64,000 nucleotides of DNA from Litorimonas taeanensis (GTDB taxonomy: Bacteria > Pseudomonadota > Alphaproteobacteria > Caulobacterales > Maricaulaceae), in assembly GCF_003634015.1 (NCBI RefSeq), contig NZ_RBII01000001.1:806001-870000 (forward strand), written 5' to 3'. The notes under the pieces are model-generated. The model made no database searches. It saw nothing but the letters and a program-made list of their open reading frames with translations, and had not been told where the DNA came from. How positions within the stretch are numbered: the stretch's first letter is position 1; each line of letters starts with the position of its first letter. The position numbers were made by a program, and so were the translations under genes. Shown piece after piece: positions 1-8,777 of the stretch.

Positions 1-172
1 CAGCTCCGTACTCACCTTCTAAAAAATGAACCCCCTCAACGAGTGTATCTTTGGTAAGAATCAAATCTTGTCCCGCTGGAGGCGTATAAAGAGCAGCATC
101 ATCTTCTAAATTCAAACCTTCTTTGCCGACTAAAGGGGCAAGGAAGCTTTTAATCCAATCAAATTCTTTCAA
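1..172 (-). CDS. thiL: Thiamine-monophosphate kinase (5' part, runs off the window)
   Basis: ThiL phosphorylates thiamine monophosphate to the diphosphate cofactor. Only the first 57 codons are here. The translation starts LKEFDWIKSFLAPL and has the family's N-terminal acidic metal-binding motif (EDDAA), then LTKDTLVEGVHF, typical of the AIR synthase-related fold. The start is inferred to be TTG at 172-170: an in-frame stop lies six codons upstream and no ATG or GTG falls between. The TTG overlaps the nusB TGA, suggesting translational coupling. nusB-thiL adjacency is common in alphaproteobacteria. Confidence 0.85.
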   Translation of the reverse strand, partial: MKEFDWIKSFLAPLVGKEGLNLEDDAALYTPPAGQDLILTKDTLVEGVHFLEGEYGA

Positions 173-678
173 GACGAGCCTGACTCATTAGAAGTATCAG
201 CAATAGGCGCAGCTCCGACCAAGCCAAATTCAGAGGCTCTTACCTCCTTGGCAATCTTGTCTAAAATTGAATTGACCATTCCAGGCTCTTTACCGTCAAA
301 GAAGTCGGCCGCGATTGATACATATTCATTGATAATAACTAAGGCGGGTACGTCTGGACGGCGCATAATCTCAAAGGCGCTCGCTCGAAGTAAACTACGC
401 AAGGTCAAATCTAGTCGACGTAGTGGCCATTTCTCAGGCAATAGAGTACTAATTTTCGTATCAATGGCATTTTGAGAACCAACTACTCCCTCAATGACTT
501 CTTCAAAAAAGTTTTCGTCGACTTGGACAACATCAGACTCATCATTGTAACCAAAACGGTGGTTTCTAAATTCACGCACCACCGTTTTAAATGGCGCATT
601 TGCTACATCCATCTGATATAACGCCTGAACTATCGCAATACGCGCCGCACGGCGGAATTTCGGGTTGGCGCCGCTCAT
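169..678 (-). CDS. nusB: Transcription antitermination factor NusB
   Basis: NusB binds boxA RNA together with NusE (S10) in the rRNA antitermination complex. The 169-residue product begins MSGANPKFRRAARIAIVQAL, an arginine-rich helix typical of NusB RNA binding, and keeps the family's core helices (PLRRLDLTLRSLLRAS, then VIINEYVSIAADFF). It is somewhat longer than the E. coli protein because of an insert around residues 40-60 and a Ser-rich C-terminal tail. It overlaps ribH by one base (TAATG) and thiL at its 3' end, so it is the penultimate gene of the rib operon. Confidence 0.95.
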   Translation of the reverse strand: MSGANPKFRRAARIAIVQALYQMDVANAPFKTVVREFRNHRFGYNDESDVVQVDENFFEEVIEGVVGSQNAIDTKISTLLPEKWPLRRLDLTLRSLLRASAFEIMRRPDVPALVIINEYVSIAADFFDGKEPGMVNSILDKIAKEVRASEFGLVGAAPIADTSNESGSS

Positions 679-1124
679 TATGTTTTCTTTTCCGCGGGTT
701 TTTCTGCCAAAGCTTTGCGAACGTTTATCATTTTTATGACTGCATTTGCAGCAAAACCACCCTTATCCTTTTGGTCAACTTTCGCCCTTGCCCAAGCCTG
801 TTCTTCATTCTCAACAGTGATAATTCCATTGCCAATTACGAGACATTTATCGATAGCAAGATCCATAAGTGCACGGGCTGACTCACCGCAGACATAATCA
901 TAATGGGTGGTTTCCCCCCGAATGACGCAGCCTAGCCCTACATAACCATCGTAATCTCTTTCACCTGCCTCTGCATATGCAATGGCGTGAGGAATTTCCA
1001 AGGCTCCAGGCACTGTTAATTTCGTGATTTTTGCACCTACCTTTTGTAAGGCCGCTACAGCTCCCTCAAGCAGAGAATCCGAAATATCTTCGTAATACCG
1101 AGCTTCAATGATTAGAATATTCAT
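678..1124 (-). CDS. ribH: 6,7-dimethyl-8-ribityllumazine synthase
   Basis: RibH condenses 5-amino-6-ribitylaminouracil with 3,4-dihydroxy-2-butanone 4-phosphate to make lumazine, the penultimate riboflavin step. The 148-residue protein has the short length usual for the family. PGALEIP (about 39-45) and GCVIRGETTH (about 65-74, with the catalytic histidine) form the active site. It abuts ribBA with no gap and overlaps nusB by one base, so the genes are very probably co-transcribed. Confidence 0.97.
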   Translation of the reverse strand: MNILIIEARYYEDISDSLLEGAVAALQKVGAKITKLTVPGALEIPHAIAYAEAGERDYDGYVGLGCVIRGETTHYDYVCGESARALMDLAIDKCLVIGNGIITVENEEQAWARAKVDQKDKGGFAANAVIKMINVRKALAEKPAEKKT

Positions 1125-2270
1125 TTAACGACCTTTTCCGCCACTAAGAGGCTGAATGCCAACCAGTTCAAGGTCATACGCTTCAAGCCCTATTAACTTA
1201 GGCATTCTATCTGTAATCACGCGCATTTTATGCACGCCTAAATCTGCGAGGATTTGTGCACCCACACCATATTCCCTTATATTTTGCTCTTTTCGATCAA
1301 TAGAGGATTTATGTGCTCCTAAGCGCTCTAGCAGAGTGTTAATCGAGCCCTCTCGAATGAGAACCAAGACTGCATGTCCATCATAGGCTGCCAAATCTTT
1401 CATTGCATGCCAAATCAACCCAGAACGCGGACTGTCTTCGTACAGGATATCGCCAGCGAAATCGACCTTATGCACACGTACTAAGGTCTCTTTATTTGCA
1501 TCAGGTTCACCGCGGCTCAGCGCAACATGCTCTAACCCGTCCAAAAAGTTACGATATACATGAATATTAAACTTGTCATTATTTTGAGAGGTAAACTCAG
1601 AGGTCGCAATATGTTTTACGAAATGATCTTTACGCATCCGATAAGCGACCAAGTCTTCGATAGTGCCTATTTTTAAACCATGAAATTGCGCAAATTTTAC
1701 GAGATCATCAAGACGGGCCATAGTGCCGTCATCATTCATAATTTCGCAGATTACAGCTGAAGGGTTTAAACCAGCCATACGGGAAATATCAACGGATGCC
1801 TCAGTATGTCCTGTTCGGACTAATACGCCACCATCTTTGGCGATTAATGGAAACATGTGACCTGGCGTGACTATATCATCAGTCCGGCTATCTGGGTCTA
1901 TGGCGACTTGAATTGTCCGAGAACGGTCTCCTGCACTTATGCCTGTTGTAACACCTTCGCGTGCCTCGATGGATTGCGTAAAAGCCGTTTCAAAACGCGA
2001 GCCATTATTTTTATTTTGCGGTTCCAAACCAAGCTGAGCGGCCCGCTCTTCCTCCAATGACAAGCAAATCAACCCACGACCATATTTCGCCATAAAATTC
2101 ACAGCATCAGGCGTTGCGAATTGGGCCGGTATAATGAGATCGCCTTCATTTTCGCGATCCTCAGCATCCACCAAAATATACATACGACCATTTCGCGCAT
2201 CCTCAATAATCTCTTCTGGGGTTGCGAGATTATATACGTCTTGAAATGTCGCAGTATTTACTTCGCTCAC
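1125..2270 (-). CDS. ribBA: 3,4-dihydroxy-2-butanone 4-phosphate synthase with degenerate GTP cyclohydrolase II domain
   Basis: The N-terminal domain (about 15-215) is a RibB enzyme, making the four-carbon lumazine precursor from ribulose 5-phosphate: DAEDRENEGDL (35-45) carries the acidic Mg-binding residues, followed by the conserved RTGHTEASVD. The C-terminal domain (about 220-381) is RibA-like in length and ends but lacks the Zn-binding cysteines of the ECLTGD...CDCG motif; the equivalent stretch reads VDFAGDILYEDSPRSG. The usual RQEGRGIG segment has become IREGSINTL. So it should supply DHBP but probably not GTP cyclohydrolase II. It overlaps ribE by 4 bases. Degenerate RibBA fusions are known in proteobacteria; a regulatory role is possible. 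Confidence 0.93.
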   Translation of the reverse strand: MSEVNTATFQDVYNLATPEEIIEDARNGRMYILVDAEDRENEGDLIIPAQFATPDAVNFMAKYGRGLICLSLEEERAAQLGLEPQNKNNGSRFETAFTQSIEAREGVTTGISAGDRSRTIQVAIDPDSRTDDIVTPGHMFPLIAKDGGVLVRTGHTEASVDISRMAGLNPSAVICEIMNDDGTMARLDDLVKFAQFHGLKIGTIEDLVAYRMRKDHFVKHIATSEFTSQNNDKFNIHVYRNFLDGLEHVALSRGEPDANKETLVRVHKVDFAGDILYEDSPRSGLIWHAMKDLAAYDGHAVLVLIREGSINTLLERLGAHKSSIDRKEQNIREYGVGAQILADLGVHKMRVITDRMPKLIGLEAYDLELVGIQPLSGGKGR

Positions 2271-2902
2271 GATTTGTCTCTCATTTGTGACAGGTAACGC
2301 GCCACATAGCGGGCTATTAAGTCAATTTCCAGATTTACTTTGTCCCCAGGCTGTAATTGTCCCAAAGTTGTAACTTCGGCCGTATGAGGAATGATATTTA
2401 CGCTGAATTGAGCATCTTCAACCATATTCACTGTCAGTGAAACACCATCAATAGTAATTGAGCCTTTCGGAGCAATGGTTGCCATAAGGTCCGCTGGGGC
2501 CTGGAAAGTGAGTTTTAATGACCCAGCCAACGCCTCTCTACTTATGAGTTCTCCAACTTGATCAACATGACCACTTACGAGATGCCCACCAAGCTCATCA
2601 GCAGCCGTCATAGCGCGCTCAAGATTGATTTTATGCCCGACCTTCCAATCACTGAGCGTTGTCTTGTCCAAACTTTCATCCGAAACATCAAAGGCATAGC
2701 GGCACCCTTCAGCTGTTTGCTCTTTCTCAACAACAGTCATGCACGCCCCTGAATGGGCAATAGAAGCTCCAATTAAAATGCTTTCACAGTCATACTGGCT
2801 TTCTACAACCATACGCGTATCACCCCATTCAGATCGCTCTCCTGTCTGATCTCGATCCACTCGTACCAGAGTACCAATTCCTGTTATAATTCCTGTGAAC
2901 AT
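2267..2902 (-). CDS. ribE: Riboflavin synthase, alpha subunit
   Basis: Catalyses dismutation of two lumazines into riboflavin and the pyrimidine precursor. The 211-residue protein starts MFTGIITGIG, the family hallmark, and consists of two lumazine-binding repeats (about 1-105 and 106-205). NLERAMTAADELGGHLVSGHVD spans the junction, and GVSLTVN lies in the second repeat. It sits 17 bases downstream of the ribD reductase gene and overlaps ribBA by 4 bases. Called ribE here; some databases use ribC. Confidence 0.96.
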   Translation of the reverse strand: MFTGIITGIGTLVRVDRDQTGERSEWGDTRMVVESQYDCESILIGASIAHSGACMTVVEKEQTAEGCRYAFDVSDESLDKTTLSDWKVGHKINLERAMTAADELGGHLVSGHVDQVGELISREALAGSLKLTFQAPADLMATIAPKGSITIDGVSLTVNMVEDAQFSVNIIPHTAEVTTLGQLQPGDKVNLEIDLIARYVARYLSQMRDKS

Positions 2903-2919
2903 AATGCCTTAAACCATTG

Positions 2920-3588
2920 TTATATATTTGGTTTTACTTGGTATCTTTCCCATATATCGACACCAATCTCTTGAACGTCAATTCTGTCAAAGCGGTAAAT
3001 ATTACTGATGTGCTCTAAAGCTAAGTTTCCAATAGCAGGACGACCTTCGGCTCCCAGCACAACGGGGGCCCGGAACCACTCAATCGTATCGACGAGGTTG
3101 TGCCGAATAAAACTCGCCGCTAAAGTCCCTCCTCCCTCCAGCAATACAGTCTGTAAACCTAAATTTTTCAACAAACTCAGCGCTAACTTCACATCGAGCC
3201 CTGCTTCAGATTTCGCTACAGGTAGAACTTGCACATGTAACGATTTTAACGCCATTGCAGAGACAGTTGTTTCCGCCCCTTCACTGCAAAAGACTGTGAC
3301 TGGATTCGTGCGGGCTGTTTGGGCTAAATTTGACTCAGGAGACAGCCGTACTTGGCTGTCAAAAATAACGCGGTGTGGATTTTTTCGTCCTTCGAGGCGC
3401 GTGGTAAGTTGAGGGTTGTCTAATACTGCAGTGTTAGACCCCACAGCAATGGCATCATGCTCTGCTCTTAATAAGCGTCCTTGTCGGCGAGCCGCCTCGC
3501 CCGTAATCCATTCAGACTGCCCATTCGCAAGCGCAATCTTACCATCAAGAGACGTCGCTAACTTGAGTGTAACTAAAGGGCGTTTCAA
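2920..3588 (-). CDS. ribD: RibD reductase domain only (5-amino-6-(5-phosphoribosylamino)uracil reductase)
   Basis: Reduces the ribosyl side chain of the pyrimidine [12 protein letters not shown] with NADPH. The 222 residues match only the C-terminal reductase half of a bifunctional RibD. The start RPLVTLKLATSLDGKIA corresponds to the usual domain boundary; DAIAVGSNTAVLDNPQLTTR and LLEGGGTLAASFI are the NADPH/substrate motifs. The N-terminal Zn deaminase (HAE and PCxxxGxTPPC motifs) is absent, and there is no room for it because nrdR ends 3 bases upstream. A standalone deaminase would have to be encoded elsewhere. Archaeal-type RibD_C reductases are an alternative name. Confidence 0.88.
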   Translation of the reverse strand: MKRPLVTLKLATSLDGKIALANGQSEWITGEAARRQGRLLRAEHDAIAVGSNTAVLDNPQLTTRLEGRKNPHRVIFDSQVRLSPESNLAQTARTNPVTVFCSEGAETTVSAMALKSLHVQVLPVAKSEAGLDVKLALSLLKNLGLQTVLLEGGGTLAASFIRHNLVDTIEWFRAPVVLGAEGRPAIGNLALEHISNIYRFDRIDVQEIGVDIWERYQVKPNI

Positions 3589-3591
3589 ACC

Positions 3592-4086
3592 TTATTCGTC
3601 CTCGATGTTTGATATCTGCGTAGCACCGCTCGCAATCTGAAGGTTTTCTTTTTCAATAAAGCTTTCAAAGTCTTGAGTCGCTCGGAAGTCTTTGTAAACA
3701 GAAGCATATCGCACATAGGCAACACTATCGAGCGTAGATAGTCCCTCCATCACAAGCTGCCCGATCTCGTCTGATGTAACATCAGCTTGCCCCATACTTT
3801 CGAGGCGCCGTACAACACCGCTAATCATCTGCTCAACACGTTCGGCTTCAACGGGACGCTTTTGCAAAGCAATCATAACAGATCGCGCTAATTTATCCCG
3901 GTCAAAAGGTGTACGCCGACCAGATTTCTTAATCACTGTCAGTGCTCGTAATTGAACTCTTTCAAACGTGGTGAAACGACCTCCACATTGTGCGCAGAGA
4001 CGGCGACGCCTAACAGCAGAATTATCTTCAGCTTGTCGACTATCTTTGACTTGGGTCTCTTCAGAGGAACAAAATGGGCATCGCAT
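3592..4086 (-). CDS. nrdR: Transcriptional repressor NrdR
   Basis: NrdR senses ATP/dATP and represses ribonucleotide reductase genes. The 164-residue protein begins with a Zn ribbon (C3, C6, C31, C34) containing the Arg-rich VRRRRLC segment that contacts NrdR boxes. An ATP-cone follows at about 49-139 ([18 protein letters not shown]). It heads the riboflavin operon, as in many alphaproteobacteria. I did not find a convincing NrdR box pair in its own upstream region. Confidence 0.97.
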   Translation of the reverse strand: MRCPFCSSEETQVKDSRQAEDNSAVRRRRLCAQCGGRFTTFERVQLRALTVIKKSGRRTPFDRDKLARSVMIALQKRPVEAERVEQMISGVVRRLESMGQADVTSDEIGQLVMEGLSTLDSVAYVRYASVYKDFRATQDFESFIEKENLQIASGATQISNIEDE

Positions 4087-4174
4087 GCATGCGGATTAAC
4101 ACAGTTCCATGACAACTGAAACACTGTAAAATTGCAGACAATTCGTTCAAATGTAAGAAAAAGATGAAAACTAT

Positions 4175-4606
4175 ATGAGCCAATTGACAATTGATGAACT
4201 AAATAATTTCTTTTCAGAGAACTTTGCTGTCAGGCCTAAACCTTGGCCCGTCTTCACCGAAGTCAAAGAAGGCTTTGCCATAATGGAAATGGAAGCAGGT
4301 CCCGCCCAACTTAGACAAGGCGGGTTCATCAATGGCCCAACACAAATGGCCGTTGCTGATCAGGCCGCCTATGCGGCTATTTTTACAAAAGTTGGATCTG
4401 TGCCTATGGCCATGACATCAAACCTAAATATAGATTTCTTACGCCCCTGCATTGGAAAAAAACTGATCGCTGAAGCCGAAATCATTAAATTGGGGCGGAG
4501 CCTCGCTGTCATTTCAGTGTTAATCCGAGGTGGCAGCAGCAATAAAATTGCTAGCCGCGCTACGGTTACATATGTTTTACCAAAACTACGTCAGAGAGAA
4601 CACTAA
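4175..4606 (+). CDS. PaaI-family hotdog-fold thioesterase
   Basis: A 143-residue single hotdog-domain protein. The segment GGFINGPTQMAVADQAAYAA has the glycine-rich turn and catalytic Asp region of PaaI-type acyl-CoA thioesterases, and SNLNIDFLRPC matches the strand that follows. It probably hydrolyses an aromatic or medium-chain acyl-CoA; the substrate cannot be read from sequence. It is transcribed divergently from nrdR with an 88-base intergenic region and has no same-strand partner. Confidence 0.85.
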   Translation: MSQLTIDELNNFFSENFAVRPKPWPVFTEVKEGFAIMEMEAGPAQLRQGGFINGPTQMAVADQAAYAAIFTKVGSVPMAMTSNLNIDFLRPCIGKKLIAEAEIIKLGRSLAVISVLIRGGSSNKIASRATVTYVLPKLRQREH

Positions 4607-4756
4607 GTTTAGCCACAGAGCACATTATTACGCATCTCTGAACGAATTGTGAAACTGACTGCCTTCTCATAAGAGTAAATAAGCCCGTATAGGCAGTCAC
4701 AAGAGAGAAATGACTCAAAAAGTCTGTAACTTTAAACCTAGAGTTACGCACTCATC
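4607..4756. other. Intergenic region between convergent thioesterase gene and glyA, with weak hairpins
   Basis: No gene. Two inverted repeats are visible. TGACTGCC (4656-4663) pairs with GGCAGTCA (4692-4699) across a 28-base loop. GTAACT (4726-4731) pairs with AGTTAC (4742-4747); read on the minus strand it is followed by a run of five T, so it may be a weak glyA terminator. Confidence 0.35.
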
Positions 4757-6061
4757 CTAGCCATAGATTGGAAAGCGCGCCGTCAAAGCCTTTACTCTCT
4801 CACGAACAGAAGCTTCAACCTCTGCATTGCCTTTCGGGTTTTCAGCTAATGCATCTAAAACCTCGGCCATCAACAAACCGATTTCACGGAACTCCGCAAC
4901 ACCAAAACCACGTGTAGTTCCTGCTGGCGAACCAACGCGAATACCTGAAGTGATCGTAAACTTCTCCTTGTCAAACGGAATGCCATTTTTGTTGCAAGTG
5001 ATATAAGCCCGCCCCAATGCTTTTTCAGCAGCATTACCCTTAACGCCTTTTGGCGACAAATCGATTAATGCCAAATGAGTGTCAGTTCCGCCTGTAATGA
5101 CCGCATATCCGCTTTCCACAAGCGCTGATGCCATTGCCCGACAATTATCGATTACAGCTTGGCTATAAGCTTTAAACTCCGGCCTTAAAGCATCGCCGAA
5201 AGCGACCGCTTTGCCAGCGATTACATGCATTAAAGGCCCACCTTGCAAGCCAGGAAAAATAGCCGAGTTAAACTTTTTGGCCAATTTCTCATCATTCGTA
5301 AGTATCATGCCACCACGAGGGCCACGAAGAGTCTTATGTGTTGTTGTCGTTGCTACATGAGCGTGCGGAAAGGGCGACGGATGTGTTCCGCCTGCGACTA
5401 ACCCAGCAAAATGGGCCATATCGACATGAAGGTAAGCCCCGACCTTATCTGCGATCTCACGAAAACGTACGAAATCCACTTGGCGTGAATAGGCTGAACC
5501 ACCACAAATTATGAGTTGCGGTTTATGCTCTAGGGCAAGGGCCTCAACTTGGTCATAATCAATCAAGTGTGTGTCTTCACGAACGCCATAAGTAACCGCA
5601 TTAAACCACTTACCCGACATGTTTGGAGGCGCGCCATGAGTTAGATGCCCACCAGACGCTAAATCCATACCCAATATAGTATCACCAGGCTTTAGAAGCG
5701 CCAAGAAAACCCCTTGATTCGCTTGTGATCCAGAATTTGGCTGTACATTAGCGAAATCACATCCAAAAAGCTCACAAGCCCTATCAATCGCGAGTTGTTC
5801 AGCCACATCTACGTACTGACATCCGCCATAATAGCGTTTACCCGGATAACCTTCTGCATATTTGTTCGTCAGGACAGAGCCTTGAGCTTCTAACACAGCT
5901 TTTGAAACTATGTTTTCGGACGCAATCAGTTCAATTTCATGCTGTTGACGCTCTAACTCGTCTTGCATGCTTTTATACAAGTCAGGGTCACGGTCCTTTA
6001 AGCTTTCCGAGAAATAATTGGAAAGATGGGCTGAAGCTTGGTCGTTCGTGACGTTTGACAT
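4757..6061 (-). CDS. glyA: Serine hydroxymethyltransferase
   Basis: PLP enzyme interconverting serine and glycine while charging tetrahydrofolate with a one-carbon unit. The 434-residue form starting [12 protein letters not shown] is preferred over an upstream ATG at 6115 because a GGAG sits about 9 bases before it and the family normally starts close to [10 protein letters not shown]. Motifs include [18 protein letters not shown] and the PLP lysine in [14 protein letters not shown]. It feeds one-carbon units to the purine genes further along and lies tail-to-tail with the thioesterase gene. Confidence 0.97.
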   Translation of the reverse strand: MSNVTNDQASAHLSNYFSESLKDRDPDLYKSMQDELERQQHEIELIASENIVSKAVLEAQGSVLTNKYAEGYPGKRYYGGCQYVDVAEQLAIDRACELFGCDFANVQPNSGSQANQGVFLALLKPGDTILGMDLASGGHLTHGAPPNMSGKWFNAVTYGVREDTHLIDYDQVEALALEHKPQLIICGGSAYSRQVDFVRFREIADKVGAYLHVDMAHFAGLVAGGTHPSPFPHAHVATTTTHKTLRGPRGGMILTNDEKLAKKFNSAIFPGLQGGPLMHVIAGKAVAFGDALRPEFKAYSQAVIDNCRAMASALVESGYAVITGGTDTHLALIDLSPKGVKGNAAEKALGRAYITCNKNGIPFDKEKFTITSGIRVGSPAGTTRGFGVAEFREIGLLMAEVLDALAENPKGNAEVEASVRERVKALTARFPIYG

Positions 6062-6152
6062 TCTCGGTCTCCAAAATGATTGACCGCTCTTAGCTTTGAC
6101 ACTTAAGTTGCGCAACGCTTTGGTAGAATTTTTTAGGGATTAAAGGCCAAAT

Positions 6153-6410
6153 ATGTTGTTTTCACGCAAATTAATATTCGCGGTTAAAATTGGTATACTC
6201 TTATGTGGCTTTGCCTACTGTATAGCATCTATCTCCGACTTCATCAGATTCGCCTCCGAATTAGGCCACCAAGGCCTTAAGCCCTACATTATGGTTTTAG
6301 CGAAAGAACTAGCTTACGGCTTAAGTTTCACAGCCACAGCTGTTATGATAGAGCTGTTAGAACGGCTTGCTTACCATATTGTCCCAAAGGAAAAGTCGCG
6401 CCGATTGTAA
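6153..6410 (+). CDS. Small two-helix membrane protein of unknown function
   Basis: An 85-residue ORF between the divergent glyA start and the hemA stop (3 bases before it). It starts MLFSRKLIFAVKIGILL, with one predicted membrane helix at about 8-28, a short loop, and a second hydrophobic stretch at about 45-70 (LAYGLSFTATAVMIELLE), and ends in a basic KEKSRR tail. A weak purine-rich AAAGG lies upstream. I do not recognise a family. Composition and position make it a plausible real gene, but no function can be assigned. Confidence 0.55.
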   Translation: MLFSRKLIFAVKIGILLCGFAYCIASISDFIRFASELGHQGLKPYIMVLAKELAYGLSFTATAVMIELLERLAYHIVPKEKSRRL

Positions 6411-6413
6411 CAG

Positions 6414-7640
6414 CTAAGCGACTTTTTCACGCTTAAGTTCGAATTCTTCCCATACGACCTCTAAAGCGCTCATTAACTCATCCATCATCTCATCAGTGTG
6501 GAGTGGTCCCGGTGTAAATCTAAGGCGCTCTTCACCACGAGGTACGGTTGGGTAATTAATAGGCTGGGCGTAAATACCGAATTCTTCGATTAACTTATCT
6601 GAGATTGCTTGGCATTTCACAGGATCTCCAACCATCAATGGCACAATATGTGTTGGCCCATCAACAAAATCATATCCAGCCTGACGAAGTCTGGCTTTCA
6701 ACATTTTCGCTCGTTCATGCAGGCTTTCACGCTTTTCAGGGGTCAATTTTAAAACTTTGACACTACGAAGAGCGCCGGCAGCTGTGCTCGGCGGAATAGA
6801 GGTGGTAAAGATAAAGCCAGAGGCCATAGAGCGAATAGCGTCAATGATAATTTCATCCGCAGCCACATACCCGCCAATCATTCCGTATGCCTTAGCCAGT
6901 GTTCCCTGAATGATATCAACACGATGGGCGAGGTTTCTCTCCTCAGTTACCCCCCCACCAGTCTCGCCATACATACCAACAGCATGAACCTCATCAATAT
7001 ATGTCAGAGCGTTATACTTGTCCGCTAGATCACAAATTTCTTCAATCGGCGCGATATCAGCATCCATTGAATAAACGCTCTCAAAGGCAATCATCTTAGG
7101 TTGGTCAAGAGGAACCGATTTAAGCTTCGCTTCGAGGTCCGCTAGATTATTATGTGCAAAGATTACCTTTTGGCATCGTGCACGTTGAATTCCCGAAATC
7201 ATAGACGCGTGATTTTTTTCGTCTGAGAAAATAACAAGGTTAGGTAAAATTTTGCTCATCACACCTAGTGTAGCTTCATTGGCCACGTAACCAGACGTCA
7301 AGACCAGAGCTTTTTGTTTCTTGTGTAATTGAGCCAACTCTGACTCAAGCTGAACATGATAACGTGTCGTGCCAGATATATTTCGTGTGCCGCCTGAGCC
7401 AGTCCCAGCTGTATCTACAGCAGACTTCACAGCCTCAACGATACACTCCATCTGACCCATGCCTAGGTAATCATTGGAGCACCAAACAGTTATTTCTTTT
7501 TCTTCAAGTCCTTCGCGAAACCAAGTCGCCTTTGGGAACTCACCCTTTTTACGGCGAATATCTCGAAAGATACGATATCTTCCTTCATCACGTACATTTT
7601 GTACAGCATCTGCGAAATACTGTTTGTAGTCCTTGGACAT
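6414..7640 (-). CDS. hemA: 5-aminolevulinate synthase
   Basis: Condenses glycine and succinyl-CoA to 5-aminolevulinate, the Shemin entry to haem synthesis that marks alphaproteobacteria. The 408-residue protein has [20 protein letters not shown], the PLP-contacting [10 protein letters not shown], and the Schiff-base lysine in [13 protein letters not shown]. It is divergent from hemB across 127 bases, so the first two haem steps may share a control region; I could not identify a specific operator there. Confidence 0.97.
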   Translation of the reverse strand: MSKDYKQYFADAVQNVRDEGRYRIFRDIRRKKGEFPKATWFREGLEEKEITVWCSNDYLGMGQMECIVEAVKSAVDTAGTGSGGTRNISGTTRYHVQLESELAQLHKKQKALVLTSGYVANEATLGVMSKILPNLVIFSDEKNHASMISGIQRARCQKVIFAHNNLADLEAKLKSVPLDQPKMIAFESVYSMDADIAPIEEICDLADKYNALTYIDEVHAVGMYGETGGGVTEERNLAHRVDIIQGTLAKAYGMIGGYVAADEIIIDAIRSMASGFIFTTSIPPSTAAGALRSVKVLKLTPEKRESLHERAKMLKARLRQAGYDFVDGPTHIVPLMVGDPVKCQAISDKLIEEFGIYAQPINYPTVPRGEERLRFTPGPLHTDEMMDELMSALEVVWEEFELKREKVA

Positions 7641-7767
7641 AGTCCTGTCTCCGTTTCGACATCTTTTACGGAATAATTACACGAATTGCTATAATTAAAG
7701 CAGACTGTTATGTCGCAGGCCTAATAAGGTATCAATTGCTAAAGTTTCGAAAAACAAGGGTTTTCAC

Positions 7768-8760
7768 ATGAGACAATTCCCAAATGCGCGATTACGCCGC
7801 ACGAGACAACATGATTGGATAAGACGATTAGTTCGTGAGAATCAACCAAGTGTGAATGATTTAATATGGACTATGGTTATTACGGACTCTCATGAGCTCC
7901 AAACACCAGTCCCAAGTCTTCCTAATGTTTCGCGCCTCAATATTGATGCTTTGATTGAACATGCCAAAGAGGCTGCAGACCTTGGCATACCGGCCATAGC
8001 CTTATTTCCTCATATCGACCCCAAACTCAAAGACCCTACGGCCAAGGAAAGCTTGAATGTTGACGGCCTTGTACCACGAGCCGTGGCCGCCATAAAAGCT
8101 GAAGTTCCAAATTTAGGCGTCATAGTAGACGTTGCTTTAGACCCGTATACTGATCACGGGCACGATGGTTTGATGCAGGGTGAAATAATTGAAAATGATA
8201 GTACGTTAGAGGTCCTCGCTGAAACAGCATCTATACTTGCAAAAGCTGGTGCAGATATTGTTGCGCCATCAGACATGATGGATGGCCGAATTGGCGCTGT
8301 ACGTAAGGCATTAAATTCAAGTGGTATCAGCAATGTTCCAATAATGTCATACGCCGCAAAATATGCTTCAGGATTTTACGGCCCGTATCGTAACGCGATA
8401 GGCACGAATGCTGCACTAAAAGGTGATAAAAGAACCTATCAAATGGACCCGTTGAATCGTGACGAGGCTCTGCACGAGGTTGCGCTCGACATAACTGAAG
8501 GTGCAGATATGGTCATGGTTAAACCTGGCCTTCCCTATTTAGATATCATTCGCGACATAAAAAATGAGTTTTCTATGCCGACCTTTGCATTTCAGGTCAG
8601 CGGTGAATATGCCATGATTAAAGCCGCTGGGGCCAATGGCTGGATTGATGAGCACAAAGTTATGATGGAAACCTTGGGCAGCTTTAAGCGTGCTGGCTGT
8701 GATGGTGTCCTGACATATTTTGCTAGAGATATAGCTAAATCGCTTCATAAAGGCTCTTAA
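7768..8760 (+). CDS. hemB: Porphobilinogen synthase (delta-aminolevulinic acid dehydratase)
   Basis: Joins two aminolevulinates into porphobilinogen. The 330-residue protein starts MRQFPNARLRRTRQHDW. Active-site lysines lie in SYAAKYASGFYGP and MVMVKPGLPYLD. The metal loop reads DVALDPYTDHGHDG: the cysteines of Zn-dependent enzymes are replaced by Ala/Asp, so this is the Mg/K-type enzyme usual in alphaproteobacteria. Its stop codon lies inside a long hairpin shared with the convergent gene. Confidence 0.97.
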   Translation: MRQFPNARLRRTRQHDWIRRLVRENQPSVNDLIWTMVITDSHELQTPVPSLPNVSRLNIDALIEHAKEAADLGIPAIALFPHIDPKLKDPTAKESLNVDGLVPRAVAAIKAEVPNLGVIVDVALDPYTDHGHDGLMQGEIIENDSTLEVLAETASILAKAGADIVAPSDMMDGRIGAVRKALNSSGISNVPIMSYAAKYASGFYGPYRNAIGTNAALKGDKRTYQMDPLNRDEALHEVALDITEGADMVMVKPGLPYLDIIRDIKNEFSMPTFAFQVSGEYAMIKAAGANGWIDEHKVMMETLGSFKRAGCDGVLTYFARDIAKSLHKGS

Positions 8761-8777
8761 TCTTTAAGAGCCTTTAT
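8747..8777. terminator. Perfect 14-bp hairpin spanning the overlapping stop codons of hemB and the convergent gene
   Basis: Positions 8747-8760 are the exact reverse complement of 8764-8777 with a 3-base loop. The stem contains the GGCTC/GAGCC core and AT-rich ends. Both stop codons (8758-8760 on plus, 8757-8759 on minus) are within it. There is no separate long T tract, but the 3' arm ends CCTTTAT in both directions. A bidirectional terminator or 3'-end stabiliser is the best reading. Confidence 0.65.

Noticed and set aside
3008-3412. 134-codon plus-strand ORF
   Set aside because: Antisense shadow of the ribD reductase gene with no recognisable motif.
6062-6115. Upstream start for glyA adding 18 residues
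   Set aside because: The extra residues do not match the family, and the ATG at 6061 has a better SD.
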